Positions 1 to 8,746 of a stretch of 64,000 nt of DNA are shown here, piece after piece (the stretch's first letter is position 1; the number at the start of each line of letters is the position of its first letter). This DNA is from Amycolatopsis balhimycina FH 1894 (GTDB lineage: Bacteria; Actinomycetota; Actinomycetes; Mycobacteriales; Pseudonocardiaceae). The notes beneath the pieces are model-generated. The model ran no database searches and was not told the origin of the DNA. It saw only the letters and a program-made list of their open reading frames with translations. Location: positions 9,747,508-9,811,507 of the forward strand of contig NZ_KB913037.1 of the NCBI RefSeq assembly GCF_000384295.1, read 5' to 3'. A program made the position numbers and the translations under genes.

Positions 1-645
1 GGCCGCCGCCGGGCCCGAGGCCACGAGCACCGCCGGGGCGTCCGACAGCACCACGTCGGCCACCCGGCGGGTCAAATCGAACGACACCAGCTCCGACACC
101 GTCGCGGCCGGCGCCTCGACCACGTACAGGCCCGGGCCGTCGGGTCCCGCGGCCGGGACCACGAGCAGGTCGGCCACCGACGCGTCGGCGACCGTCCCCA
201 CGCGCCCGCTCAACTTGCCCTCGGGTGAGGCGGTGACCGACGACGGGAACCCCGCTCCCGGGGCCGTCGACAGCGGCACGGCCAGCGCGCCGATCGCCTG
301 CCCGGCCGCGAGCCGGCGGACGAAGCCGCCGGCCGAAGCCGAAACCAGCGCCGTCGTCGCCAGCACGACGCTGCCGAGGAACGGCACCGGCGCCACACTG
401 CGGCCCAGCTCCTCGGCCACCACGGCCACCTCGCGGGCCGACGCGCCGTGCCCGCCCAGCTCCTCCGGCACCGCCAGCCCGGCGACGCCGACCTCTTCGG
501 CCAGCGTGCGCCACAGCTTCAGGTCGTACGGCTCCGCCGTCTCCACGCGGGCCAGCAGCGCCTCGGCCGAAGCCTTGTCCGAAAGCAGGTCCCGGACCGA
601 AGCCCGCAGGTCCTCCTCGACTTCGGAATACAGCAGGTCACTCAT
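1..645 (-). CDS. Acyl-CoA dehydrogenase, N-terminal part (cut by window edge)
   Basis: The first 215 codons are visible; the C-terminus lies beyond the left edge. The N-terminal helical domain of an acyl-CoA dehydrogenase is recognisable, with an EELGG.GAS segment near residue 60 and a following VAEELGRS helix. The family oxidises acyl-CoA to enoyl-CoA using FAD. The ATG overlaps the TGA of the upstream dehydrogenase as ATGA, so it is the last visible gene of a four-gene operon and probably translationally coupled. In such operons two adjacent dehydrogenases often form a heteromeric enzyme acting on steroid, branched or CoA-activated aromatic substrates; which substrate applies here cannot be read from the sequence. 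Confidence 0.8.
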   Translation of the reverse strand, partial: MSDLLYSEVEEDLRASVRDLLSDKASAEALLARVETAEPYDLKLWRTLAEEVGVAGLAVPEELGGHGASAREVAVVAEELGRSVAPVPFLGSVVLATTALVSASAGGFVRRLAAGQAIGALAVPLSTAPGAGFPSSVTASPEGKLSGRVGTVADASVADLLVVPAAGPDGPGLYVVEAPAATVSELVSFDLTRRVADVVLSDAPAVLVASGPAAA

Positions 646-1826
646 CGGGGGAGGTCCTTCCAGGCGACGTCCTTGTCGACGCGCGGCTCCGAGGGCAGCC
701 CCAGCACGCGCTCGGCGATGATGTTGCGCAGGACCTCCGAGGTGCCGCCCTCGATGGAGTTGCCCTTCGCGCGCAGGTAGCGGTAACCGGCCTCGCGGCC
801 GGTGAAGTCGACGATCGCCGGGCGCCGGAACGACCAGTCGTCGTAGGCCAGGCCCTCTTCGCCGAGCAGCTCGACCTCCAGGCCGGTGAGGGCCTGGTTC
901 AGTTCCGAGAACGCGACCTTCATGGCCGAGCCTTCCGGCCCGGGCGCGCCCGCTGTCAGCTGCTGACGCAGCCGGGTGCCGGCCAGCCGCAGCGTTTCCG
1001 CCTCGACCCAGTGCTGGACGAGCCGGTCGCGCAGCGCCGGCGTGCGCAGCTCGGGCCGCTCACGCCAGGTCTTCGCGACGATCCCGATCAGCCCGCCTTC
1101 GCGCGGCAGGACGTACCCGCCGATCGCGACGCGCTCGTTCATCAGCGTCGTCTGCGCGACTTTCCAGCCCTCGCCGACCGCGCCGAGGCGCTGGGTGTCC
1201 GGGATCCGGACGTCGGTCAGGAAGACCTCGTTGAACTCGGCCTCGCCGGTGATCTGGCGCAGCGGCCGGACCTCGACGCCGGGCGCGGTCATGTCGCACA
1301 GGAAGTACGTCATGCCCTGGTGCTTCGGCACGTCCGGATCGGTACGGGTGACCAGGATCGCCCACTGCGACTCGTGCGCCCCGGACGTCCACACCTTCTG
1401 GCCGGTGACGACCCAGTCGTCGCCGTCACGGACGGCGCGGGTGCCGAGCGCGGCGAGGTCGGAGCCGGCGCCCGGTTCGCTGAACAGCTGGCACCACACC
1501 TCCTCGCCGGTCCACAGTGGACGCAGGAAGCGTTCGCGCTGCTCCGGCGTGCCGAAGGCGAGGATGGTCGGCGCGGCCATGCCGAGGCCGATACCGATCC
1601 GCCGAGGGTTGTTGTCCGGTGCGCCCGCGTCCGTGAAGACATCGTCCACAACGGACTGCAGCGCGCGCGGCGCGTTCTGCCCGCCGAGCCCGGCGGGGAA
1701 GTGGATCCAGGCGAGGCCGGCGTCGAACCGGGCCCGGAGGAACTCCAGGCGGTCGGTCGACGCGGGGTCGTGCGACGCCAGGAACTCGGTCGCCTGGCGG
1801 GTCAGGTCTTCGGCGGTGACAGTCAC
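642..1826 (-). CDS. Acyl-CoA dehydrogenase
   Basis: A 394-residue FAD-dependent acyl-CoA dehydrogenase. The classical signature is present around residues 135-175 ([10 protein letters not shown], then [12 protein letters not shown]). The C-terminal stretch SIEGGTSEV carries the Glu expected to be the catalytic base. The start is GTG, overlapping the previous gene's TGA as GTGA; this fits the family length much better than the longer open frame that runs on upstream. It lies between two other dehydrogenases in the same operon, so it probably works with the one at 1-645. Substrate unknown. Confidence 0.9.
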   Translation of the reverse strand: MTVTAEDLTRQATEFLASHDPASTDRLEFLRARFDAGLAWIHFPAGLGGQNAPRALQSVVDDVFTDAGAPDNNPRRIGIGLGMAAPTILAFGTPEQRERFLRPLWTGEEVWCQLFSEPGAGSDLAALGTRAVRDGDDWVVTGQKVWTSGAHESQWAILVTRTDPDVPKHQGMTYFLCDMTAPGVEVRPLRQITGEAEFNEVFLTDVRIPDTQRLGAVGEGWKVAQTTLMNERVAIGGYVLPREGGLIGIVAKTWRERPELRTPALRDRLVQHWVEAETLRLAGTRLRQQLTAGAPGPEGSAMKVAFSELNQALTGLEVELLGEEGLAYDDWSFRRPAIVDFTGREAGYRYLRAKGNSIEGGTSEVLRNIIAERVLGLPSEPRVDKDVAWKDLPR

Positions 1827-3085
1827 TTCGCGCCCTCCGAGAGGTACTTCTTCAGTTCGCGCCGGGCCAGGGAGCGCTTGTGGACCTCGTCCGGCCCGTC
1901 GGCCAGGCGCAACGTGCGGTTCCCGGCCCACATCGCGGCCAGCGGGAAGTCCTGGCTGACGCCGCCCGCGCCGTGCACCTGCACGGCCTTGTCGAGGATC
2001 CACTCGACGGCGACCGGGGTGGAGATCTTGATGGCCTGGATCTCGGTGTGCGCGCCCTGGTTGCCGACGGTATCCATCAGCCACGCGGTCTTGAGCACCA
2101 GCAGCCGCTGCTGCTCGATCTTGACGCGGGACTCGGCGATCCAGTCCTGCACCACGCCCTGCTGAGCGATCGGCTTGCCGAACGCCTCGCGCGAGATCGC
2201 GCGGCGGCACATGAGCTCCAGCGCCCGCTCGGCCATGCCGATGGCGCGCATGCAGTGGTGGATGCGGCCCGGGCCGAGCCGGGCCTGGGCGATGGCGAAC
2301 CCGTCGCCCTCGCCGGCGATGAGGTTCTCGACCGGCACGCGGACGTCCTCGAACAGCACTTCGGCGTGGCCGCCGTGGTCGCTGTCGTCGTAGCCGAAGA
2401 CGTGCATGCCGCGCTTGACCGTGACGCCCGGCGCGTCGCGGGGGACCAGGATCATGCTGTGTTGTTGCCGGCCCCCTGCGGGGGCCCCACCCCGACCAGG
2501 CTGCTTGTGCGGCGCGGCGTCCGGGTCGGTCTTGCCCATGACGATGAAGATCTTGCACGCGGGGTTCATCGCGCCGGAGATGTACCACTTGCGGCCGTTG
2601 ACGACGTACTCGTCGCCGTCGCGGCGGATGGCCGTCTCGATGTTGCGGGCGTCGGAGGAGGCGACGTCCGGCTCGGTCATCGCGAACGCCGAGCGGATTT
2701 CGCCGTTCAGCAACGGTTCCAGCCACTGCTTCTGCTGCTGCTCGGTGCCGAACATGGTCAGCACTTCCATGTTCCCGGTGTCCGGCGCGGCGCAGTTGAG
2801 CGCGGTCGGCGCGAGCCGGATGCTGCGGCCGGTGATCTCCGCCAGCGGCGCGTACTGCAGGTTCGTCAGGCCCGCGCCGTGGTCGCCGGGGAGGAAGAAG
2901 TTCCACAGGCCCCGCTTGCGCGCCTCGGCCTTGAGCTCTTCGACGACCGGCGGGATGGCCCACGGGTCGTCGCGTTCGGCGAGCTGCTGCTCGAACACCG
3001 GCTCGGCGGGGTAGATGTGCGAGTCCATGAACTCGAGGAGCTGCCCGCGCAGCTCCTCGGTCTTCTCGTCGAACGCGAAGTCCAT
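1823..3085 (-). CDS. Acyl-CoA dehydrogenase with a glycine-rich insertion
   Basis: A 420-residue acyl-CoA dehydrogenase of the type found beside phosphotransferase-family proteins. It shows [24 protein letters not shown] and a C-terminal [11 protein letters not shown] segment. The ATG directly follows the upstream TAA with no gap. Oddity: around residues 196-208, between HKQ and HSMILVPRD, there is a Pro/Gly/Arg-rich stretch of about 12 residues ([12 protein letters not shown]). From memory, relatives lack it. At DNA level it is a G/C-only inverted repeat, suggesting an in-frame insertion. It would sit on a loop, so the enzyme may still be active. Confidence 0.88.
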   Translation of the reverse strand: MDFAFDEKTEELRGQLLEFMDSHIYPAEPVFEQQLAERDDPWAIPPVVEELKAEARKRGLWNFFLPGDHGAGLTNLQYAPLAEITGRSIRLAPTALNCAAPDTGNMEVLTMFGTEQQQKQWLEPLLNGEIRSAFAMTEPDVASSDARNIETAIRRDGDEYVVNGRKWYISGAMNPACKIFIVMGKTDPDAAPHKQPGRGGAPAGGRQQHSMILVPRDAPGVTVKRGMHVFGYDDSDHGGHAEVLFEDVRVPVENLIAGEGDGFAIAQARLGPGRIHHCMRAIGMAERALELMCRRAISREAFGKPIAQQGVVQDWIAESRVKIEQQRLLVLKTAWLMDTVGNQGAHTEIQAIKISTPVAVEWILDKAVQVHGAGGVSQDFPLAAMWAGNRTLRLADGPDEVHKRSLARRELKKYLSEGAK

Positions 3086-4111
3086 TTACTTCTCCTCTTT
3101 GAGAATCTCGTTGCCGTGCGCGATGAGCGGCGCGACCCCGGCGCCGACGCCCTCGAAGCCCGCCCCGACCGTCTGGCCCTTGCTGAAGCGGTAGTAGATG
3201 CCTTCCAGGATCACGGCGAGCTTGAAGAACGCGAAGCTGACGTACCAGTTCAGCTGCGAGACGTCCCGCCCGGAGCGCTCGGCGTAGCGGGCGACGACCT
3301 CGTCGGTGCCCGGGTAGCCCGGCGCCGAGCTGGCGTTCGACACGAACTGCAGCGACACCTTGTCGCGTTCGGCGTAGGCCACCAGCAGGGCGAGGTCGGT
3401 CAGCGGGTCGCCCAGTGTCGACATCTCCCAGTCGAGCACCGCCGAGATCCTGTCGGTCTCGTCGACCAGCACGTTGTCCAGGCGGTAGTCGCCGTGGATG
3501 ATCGACGGCTTCCCGGACACCGGCACCGCCGCCGCGAGCCGGTCGTGCAGCTCCTCGATGCCCGGCAGGTCGCGGCTGCGGGAGGCGTCGAGCTGCTTCT
3601 TCCACCGCCGCAGCTGCCGTTCCAGGAAGCCGTCCGGGCGGCCGAAGTCACCCAGCCCGACGGCGGCCGGGTCCACCGAGTGCAGGTCGACGAGCGTGTC
3701 GACCAGCGCGTCGGCGATCGCCGCGGTGCGCTCCGGGCCGAGCGCCGCGAGTTCGCCGGCGGTCCGGTAGGGCGTGCCCTCGACGAAGCTCATCACGTAG
3801 AACTGCGCGCCGACGACGTCGGTGTCCTCGCACAGCAGCAGCGCTTCGGGCACCGGCACCGCGGTGTCGCGCAGGCCGGAGATCACCCGGAACTCGCGGC
3901 TCATGTCGTGCGCGGTGGGCAGCACGTGCCCGAGCGGCGGGCGGCGCACCACCCAGCGCGACCGGCCGTCGCCCACCACGTAGGTGAGGTTCGACCGGCC
4001 GCCCTCCACGACGTCCGCGGTCAGCTCCCCGGCGACCAGCCCGGGCCGGTGCGCGTCCAGGTGGGCGCGCAGGCGGCCCAGGTCGAGACCCGGCGGGTCG
4101 GTGCGGCTCAT
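3086..4111 (-). CDS. Phosphotransferase family protein (APH-like, ACAD10/11-type)
   Basis: A 341-residue protein with the aminoglycoside-phosphotransferase fold: the catalytic loop HGDYRLDN and the metal-binding segment AVLDWEMSTLGDPLTDLA are both visible. Proteins of this family that sit next to acyl-CoA dehydrogenases are thought to phosphorylate hydroxyacyl-CoA or related metabolites, as in human ACAD10/11; the substrate here is inferred only. I chose the ATG at 4111 because a GGAGG ribosome site lies just upstream; a longer frame to 4144 would run into the palindromic operator. It is the first gene of the acyl-CoA dehydrogenase operon. Confidence 0.85.
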   Translation of the reverse strand: MSRTDPPGLDLGRLRAHLDAHRPGLVAGELTADVVEGGRSNLTYVVGDGRSRWVVRRPPLGHVLPTAHDMSREFRVISGLRDTAVPVPEALLLCEDTDVVGAQFYVMSFVEGTPYRTAGELAALGPERTAAIADALVDTLVDLHSVDPAAVGLGDFGRPDGFLERQLRRWKKQLDASRSRDLPGIEELHDRLAAAVPVSGKPSIIHGDYRLDNVLVDETDRISAVLDWEMSTLGDPLTDLALLVAYAERDKVSLQFVSNASSAPGYPGTDEVVARYAERSGRDVSQLNWYVSFAFFKLAVILEGIYYRFSKGQTVGAGFEGVGAGVAPLIAHGNEILKEEK

Positions 4112-4142
4112 CGTGCCTCCTTCAGGCTTCAACCCCGGGAGC

Positions 4143-4160
4143 ATACCGACTAGTCGGTAT
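4143..4160. promoter_or_regulatory. Perfect 18-bp palindrome, TetR-type operator
   Basis: ATACCGACTAGTCGGTAT is an exact palindrome lying 32 bp upstream of the phosphotransferase start. ACCGACTAGTCGGT-like palindromes are typical TetR-family operators in actinobacteria (family knowledge). No TetR gene is adjacent, so the regulator is elsewhere. It probably represses the dehydrogenase operon. Confidence 0.6.
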
Positions 4161-4217
4161 GACGGATAGAGCGCGTGGCGGGCGGCACTTTCACGGGAAA
4201 GTGCCGCCCTGGCGACG

Positions 4218-4670
4218 TCACGCCAGGAACCGGGTGACCCATTCGGCGACGCAAGCGGGCTTCGCCTCGCCGTCGATTTCGATCGTCCACTTCGACACCG
4301 CCTGCTTGCCGCCCGGGATGTCGGTGATCTCCACCAGCTCGGCCCCGGCGCGCACCTTCGAGCCGACCTTCACCGGCTGCGGGAAGCGGACCTTGTTGAG
4401 GCCGTAGTTGATGCCCATCTTGATCCCGTTGACCCGGTAGATCTTCGGGCCGAACGCCGACAGCAGCGACAGCGTCAGGAAGCCGTGGGCGATGGTGCCG
4501 CCGAACGGGCCCGCGGTCGCCATCGGCTCGTCGACGTGGATCCACTGGTGGTCGTCGGTGGCGTCGGCGAACTGGTTCACCCGGTCCTGGGTGACCTTCA
4601 GCCACTCGCTGTAGCCGAGGTGCTCGCCGGCCGCGGCGGCGAACTCGTCGAGGTTCTGGAACTCCCGCAT
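4218..4670 (-). CDS. MaoC-family (R)-specific enoyl-CoA hydratase
   Basis: A 150-residue single hot-dog-fold hydratase. The hydratase-2 signature is present near residues 40-62 (FADATDDHQWIHVD, then GGTIAHGFLTLSL), including the Asp and His expected to activate water. The family adds water to trans-2-enoyl-CoA giving (R)-3-hydroxyacyl-CoA. The ATG lies 5 bp downstream of the fabG-like stop, so both genes are co-transcribed and carry out consecutive steps on the same 3-hydroxyacyl intermediate. Confidence 0.9.
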   Translation of the reverse strand: MREFQNLDEFAAAAGEHLGYSEWLKVTQDRVNQFADATDDHQWIHVDEPMATAGPFGGTIAHGFLTLSLLSAFGPKIYRVNGIKMGINYGLNKVRFPQPVKVGSKVRAGAELVEITDIPGGKQAVSKWTIEIDGEAKPACVAEWVTRFLA

Positions 4671-4675
4671 CGGCC

Positions 4676-5437
4676 TCAGTCCTTCGGTCCGCCGGCGACG
4701 TAGACGACCTGGCCGGAGACGAACCCGGCGCCCTCGCTGACCAGGTACGACGTCAGGTGGGCGATGTCGTCGGGGGTGCCGACGCGCTGCACGGGGATCT
4801 GCGACGCGGCCGCCGCCTTGAAGTCCTCGAAGCTCATGCCGAGCCGTTCGGCGGTCGCCGCGGTCATGTCGGTGGCGATGAAGCCGGGCGCGATCGCGTT
4901 CGCGGTGACGTTGAACTTGCCCAGCTCGATGGCGAGGGTCTTGGTGAAGCCCTGCATGCCGGCCTTGGCGGCGGAGTAGTTGACCTGGCCGCGGTTGCCC
5001 AGTGCCGAGGTGCTCGACAGGTTGACGATCCGGCCGTACTTCTCCTGGGTCATGTACTTCTGCACCGCGCGGGTCATCAGGAACGAGCCCTTGAGGTGCA
5101 CGTCGAGCACGGAGTCCCACTCCTGCTCGGTCATCTTGAAGATCAGGTTGTCGCGGGTGATGCCGGCGTTGTTGACGAGCACAACGGGCGGCCCGAGCTC
5201 GTCGGCGACGCGGGTGACGGCCGCGTCGACCTGCTCGGCGTCACTGACGTTCAGCGCGACACCGACGGCCTTGCCGCCCTTGGCGACGATCGCCTCGGCG
5301 CCCTGCTTGACGCCGGCCTCGTCCAGGTCCAGCAGCCCGACGGCGAAGCCGTCCTCGGCCAGCCGCGCCGCAACGGCGGCGCCGATGCCACGGCCGGCAC
5401 CGGTGACCACGGCGACACGGGAAGGGGAATCGGTCAC
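4676..5437 (-). CDS. fabG: FabG-like 3-oxoacyl-ACP/CoA reductase (SDR)
   Basis: A 253-residue classical short-chain dehydrogenase. It has the NAD(P) motif TGAGRGIG near residue 11, NNAG near residue 90, and the catalytic Ser, Tyr and Lys in the NLSSTSA and YSAAKAG segments. It interconverts 3-oxoacyl and (R)-3-hydroxyacyl thioesters. The GTG start is preceded by GGAGGT at good spacing. It is first in a two-gene operon with the MaoC hydratase. A role in fatty-acid breakdown or polyhydroxyalkanoate precursor supply is more likely than core fatty-acid synthesis, given the neighbouring dehydrogenases; this is inference. Confidence 0.88.
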   Translation of the reverse strand: MTDSPSRVAVVTGAGRGIGAAVAARLAEDGFAVGLLDLDEAGVKQGAEAIVAKGGKAVGVALNVSDAEQVDAAVTRVADELGPPVVLVNNAGITRDNLIFKMTEQEWDSVLDVHLKGSFLMTRAVQKYMTQEKYGRIVNLSSTSALGNRGQVNYSAAKAGMQGFTKTLAIELGKFNVTANAIAPGFIATDMTAATAERLGMSFEDFKAAAASQIPVQRVGTPDDIAHLTSYLVSEGAGFVSGQVVYVAGGPKD

Positions 5438-5779
5438 GGGGGACCTCCTCGTCGTTGAGAAACGGGCTCGTGCCCGCCAGCCTACTAAGCGGTTGGTTTC
5501 TCGACGATACGCGGGAGGAGCCCCCGATGTGGTGCAGGCATGCGCTGGATCATAGCGGTCGGCACAGGTCAGTACACCGAACGCGACCGCCGGTTGCCCA
5601 ACGTCATCGACTCTCCGGGATCGCCTGCGGCAGGGGCCGTGCGGCGATGGCTCTGGACTGTCGATGGATTGTCGACGTCGACGTGCATGGTGTCGATGCA
5701 CGGACGAGAGGGGCCTGCCGGCGGGGGACTCCAGGAGGGCAGGCGGGACGCGTTTTCAGTGGCAAGAGGGAGAGAAAGA
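5438..5779. other. Divergent promoter region, fabG-like / lectin
   Basis: 342 bp without a gene. The left part holds the TetR-like site at 5483-5496. The right part contains an inverted repeat at 5682-5702 (CGTGCAT, 7-nt spacer, ATGCACG) and several TCGAC repeats upstream of the lectin gene. A GGGAGAG ribosome site precedes the lectin ATG. No small gene is convincing here. Confidence 0.5.
5483..5496. promoter_or_regulatory. TetR-like operator upstream of fabG-like operon
   Basis: ACTAAGCGGTTGGT is an imperfect inverted repeat (5 of 7 positions match) lying 46 bp before the FabG start and overlapping a plausible -10 element on the minus strand. It resembles the ACCAACCGGTTGGT type bound by TetR regulators of lipid genes. 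Inference from pattern only. Confidence 0.4.
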
Positions 5780-6292
5780 ATGAAGATTCGCAGTAAGGTA
5801 CTGGGATTCTTGTCGTCGGTCCCGTTGGTTGTCGCCTTGAGTGTGGCGGGGGGCGGAGTCGCCCACGCTGCCGGTGACGGTGACGTCGTCAACTTCAACA
5901 ACGTCGGTAGCGAGATGTGCGCGGAGGCCATCGGGGCCGGCAACGGCGTTCCCGTGGTCCAGCGGCCCTGCGACGGCGCGAACACCAACCAGAAGTGGGT
6001 GTTGTCCCGGCTCGGCAGTGTCTACGAGTTCTTCAACGTGGGCGCCGCGAAGTGCATGGATGTCACGGACGGCAAAAACGCCGATCACACGCCGATCCAG
6101 CTGTGGAGCTGCAACGGCAGCACGAGCATGCAGTGGACAGCCAACCCCGGCTTCGGCGGGGTCGCCCAGGTGAAGTCGCAGACCGGCGGGCGCTGTCTCG
6201 ACGTGTTCGGTGACGTGGGTCAGCAGCTGCAGCTCATTCACTGCACGGGCTTCGGCAACCTCGCGCAGGTCTGGAAATTCCCGCTGGCCTGA
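5780..6292 (+). CDS. Secreted ricin-type beta-trefoil lectin-domain protein
   Basis: A 170-residue exported protein. Residues 1-30 form a Sec signal peptide (positive start, hydrophobic core, AHA before the cut). The mature part is essentially one beta-trefoil with three QxW-type repeats ending NQKW, MQW and QVW, and paired cysteines in each lobe (for example EMCAEA...RPC and KCMDV...SC). Such domains bind galactose- or xylan-type sugars. There is no catalytic domain, so it may be a free lectin or adhesin. It stands alone and is followed by a strong terminator. Confidence 0.88.
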   Translation: MKIRSKVLGFLSSVPLVVALSVAGGGVAHAAGDGDVVNFNNVGSEMCAEAIGAGNGVPVVQRPCDGANTNQKWVLSRLGSVYEFFNVGAAKCMDVTDGKNADHTPIQLWSCNGSTSMQWTANPGFGGVAQVKSQTGGRCLDVFGDVGQQLQLIHCTGFGNLAQVWKFPLA

Positions 6293-6329
6293 ACCACCGA
6301 CGCCGGGCGCCCGGGCGCGTCGGCAGTTG

Positions 6330-6372
6330 CTCCCCTGCCTGATGATCCATTCGGGCAGGGGAGTGTTTTTCC
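6330..6372 (+). terminator. Rho-independent terminator after the lectin gene
   Basis: CTCCCCTGCC and GGCAGGGGAG form a perfect 10-bp stem around a 14-nt loop, followed directly by TGTTTTTCC. It lies 37 bp past the lectin stop. This is one of the few hairpins in the window with a clear T-run. Confidence 0.85.
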
Positions 6373-6431
6373 GTGTTCATCAGGATTTCGTCACTTTCCG
6401 GCAGGTCTCGGTCGATTGACATAAGACATCA

Positions 6432-6444
6432 TACGACTTACGTT
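6432..6444. promoter_or_regulatory. Predicted FadR/GntR operator upstream of the ABC operon
   Basis: TACGACTTACGTT is found here, 60 bp before the binding-protein gene, and again, identically, at 10406-10418 before the enolase-family gene. The surrounding bases make an imperfect inverted repeat (TACG, 5-nt spacer, CGTT). The regulator gene at 9636-10364 lies between the two sites, so it is the obvious ligand. Confidence 0.65.
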
Positions 6445-6504
6445 ATTTGAATCCCAGGGTCGACGGAGCCTCTGGGCAGTCCCCATGGGGGAGTGTGATC
6501 AGCC

Positions 6505-7821
6505 ATGATTCAGCGACGTCTGTGGCTCGTCGTCGTGGCGGCAATGGCCATGGCGGGGTGTTCGACCTCCACGAGTACCTCGACGAGTGCGCCGACCTCT
6601 CCGGGGAAGGTCGGGGGTGACCTGACCATCTGGGTGGACGCGGCGCGCCTGCCGGTGGCACAGGCCTATGCCAAGGCGCATCCCGGCGTCCACGCGAACA
6701 TCGTCACCTTCGACGGCGACGGCAACGGTGCGACCACGTTGCAGACGAAGATCCAGCTGTGGAACCGGACCGGCAAAGGCTGGCCGGACGTCATCTTCAG
6801 CGAGCAGGTCAACGACCCGGTGTGGATGGCGCAGAAGCCGTTCGACTTCGCCGCACCGGTCAAGGACCTCATCCCGCAGGACGTGCTCGGCAAGTGGCCG
6901 GCGAGTTCGACCGCCCAGTGCACGATCAACGGCACGCAGTACTGCGTGCAGGACAACCTCGCCCAGGTCGTGCTCTGGGTCAACAAGAAACTGATGGACC
7001 AATTCCATTACACGGTACCGAAAACCTGGCAGGAGTGGGCGAGCCTCGGTGACAGGGTCGCCAAGGAACACCCCGGCTACATCGTCGGGAACATCGGTGA
7101 CTCGTTCGGCCACTGGATCTACCTGTGGGGCAACCAGTGCCCGCTCGAGCAGGTGAACGGCACCGCCGTGCGCATCGATTCGACGGACTCGCACTGCACC
7201 CGCGTGGCCGGTCTGCTCGACCCGCTGATCAAGAACGGGACGGTGCCCCCGCTGAGCGTGTTCACCCCGGACTTCGCCCAGAAGTACGGCGGCGCCGACA
7301 ACAAGGTCCTGCTGATGCCGGGGCCGTCCTGGTACGCCCAGGCGGTCTTCGACCAGGCGCTGCACGTCCCGGCCAAGCAGATCACGGCCGCGCCGCCGCT
7401 GCAGTGGGGGAACGAAACGCCGGTGACCACCGGCCAGGTCGGTGGCGGGCCGTGGATCATGTCCAGGCACTCCGCCAACCTCGCGACCGCGGCGGACTTC
7501 GTCACCTGGGCCACGACCGTTTTCAACCCGAGTGGCACCGACACCCGGCCCGGCTATCCGGCCTACGCGCCGCTGGCCGCCAAGTGGCTGGAGCAACAGG
7601 CCACCAGCGCCTACTTCGCCGCCGATCCGACGCCGGCGCTCAAGGCCGCCGCGGACCAGATCTGGCCGGGCTGGAACCTGGTCTCGTACCCGGACCAGCC
7701 CGTCTGGTCCACCAGCGTGGTCACGGAGCTGGTGGCGGGAAAGCCGTTGAGCTCATTGCTGGAGCCGTTCGGGAAGGCGCTCAAGCAAGCGGCACAGGCG
7801 GCCGGATATGCGGTCAACTAA
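6505..7821 (+). CDS. ABC transporter substrate-binding lipoprotein (carbohydrate)
   Basis: A 438-residue extracellular solute-binding protein of the sugar family (SBP type 1). The signal sequence ends in a lipobox MAGC with the lipidated Cys at residue 19, followed by a Ser/Thr-rich linker. The mature part has the usual opening LTIWVDAARL and later an SEQVNDPVW segment. It would capture a sugar or sugar acid outside the membrane and deliver it to the two permeases encoded immediately downstream. The permease gene overlaps its end by 14 bp. No ATPase is encoded nearby. Expression is probably controlled by the FadR-type regulator through the site at 6432. Confidence 0.9.
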   Translation: MIQRRLWLVVVAAMAMAGCSTSTSTSTSAPTSPGKVGGDLTIWVDAARLPVAQAYAKAHPGVHANIVTFDGDGNGATTLQTKIQLWNRTGKGWPDVIFSEQVNDPVWMAQKPFDFAAPVKDLIPQDVLGKWPASSTAQCTINGTQYCVQDNLAQVVLWVNKKLMDQFHYTVPKTWQEWASLGDRVAKEHPGYIVGNIGDSFGHWIYLWGNQCPLEQVNGTAVRIDSTDSHCTRVAGLLDPLIKNGTVPPLSVFTPDFAQKYGGADNKVLLMPGPSWYAQAVFDQALHVPAKQITAAPPLQWGNETPVTTGQVGGGPWIMSRHSANLATAADFVTWATTVFNPSGTDTRPGYPAYAPLAAKWLEQQATSAYFAADPTPALKAAADQIWPGWNLVSYPDQPVWSTSVVTELVAGKPLSSLLEPFGKALKQAAQAAGYAVN

Positions 7822-8746
7822 GACCGCAGAAGCAGGCGCACCCGCCGTCAAACCGGCGGGGGCGCCTGCTTCGCGCAAACGGGGCAAGCACACGTGGCCG
7901 GGCCTGGTGTTCGTCGGGCCCTACCTGCCGTTCCTCCTCGCGTTCGGCGTCCTTCCGATGCTCTACGCGCTGGGCCTCGCCTTCACGGACGACGCGGGCG
8001 GCTGGGCCGGCTTCCGCAACTTCGCCCGCACCTTCGGTGACTACCGCTTCCTTCCCGCGTTCGGGCACGTCCTGCTCTACACGAGCGTGTGGCTCGGCTC
8101 CCTCGTCGTGCTCGTCGTCGGGCTGACGCTGCTGCTGCACGGCCGCGCGAACCGGGTCTCGTCGGCCTTCCGCTTCCTGTTCTACATCCCCGGCGCGCTC
8201 GCCGGGGCGTCGTCCGTGCTGGTCTGGCTGTTCATGCTCGACCCGGCCGTCAGCCCCGGTTCGTTCCTGGTGCGCGATGTGTTCGGGGCAAACCTCTTCG
8301 TCGAGTCGATCGCGCCCGGCAAGCTGCCCTTCATCTTCGCGATGATCGCGTTCTGGACCGGGGCCGGCGGCTGGGTCGTCATCATGTACGGCGCCCTGAA
8401 CACGATCCCGCAGGAGCTGGAGGACGCCGCGCGCATCGACGGCGCCGGCCCGGTGACGATCGCGCTGCGCATCAAGCTTCCGTTGATCCGCAAGTGGATC
8501 GCGTACATGGTGATCCTCTCCTTCGCGACCGGAACACAGCTCTTCGTCGAGCCGCAGCTGGTGAACCAGGCCAGCCTCGGCCTGGTCCCCGACACCTGGT
8601 CGTCCAACCAGCTCGCTTTCCAGCTGGCGTTCCGCTACGCGGACTTCAATGCCGCCGCCGCCATCTCCGTCGACTTGCTCGCGATCGGATTGCTCGCCGC
8701 GGCGCTCATCGTGACCCGTACCGGACTGTTCAGGACGGACGACTGA
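7808..8746 (+). CDS. Sugar ABC transporter permease (MalF type)
   Basis: A 312-residue inner-membrane permease with about six transmembrane helices. The cytoplasmic EAA loop, which docks the ATPase, is visible as LEDAARIDGAGPVTIALRIKLP near residues 212-232. It follows an Ala/Pro-rich basic N-terminus. The start overlaps the binding-protein gene by 14 bp and the stop overlaps the next start as TGATG, so the three transport genes are translationally coupled. Confidence 0.9.
   Translation: MRSTKTAEAGAPAVKPAGAPASRKRGKHTWPGLVFVGPYLPFLLAFGVLPMLYALGLAFTDDAGGWAGFRNFARTFGDYRFLPAFGHVLLYTSVWLGSLVVLVVGLTLLLHGRANRVSSAFRFLFYIPGALAGASSVLVWLFMLDPAVSPGSFLVRDVFGANLFVESIAPGKLPFIFAMIAFWTGAGGWVVIMYGALNTIPQELEDAARIDGAGPVTIALRIKLPLIRKWIAYMVILSFATGTQLFVEPQLVNQASLGLVPDTWSSNQLAFQLAFRYADFNAAAAISVDLLAIGLLAAALIVTRTGLFRTDD

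Noticed and set aside
642..3605. A 987-codon open frame running through several dehydrogenase genes on the minus strand
   Set aside because: Only its last 394 codons are real. The upstream part is a shifted frame of neighbouring genes, and a GTGA start overlap fits the true start at 1826.
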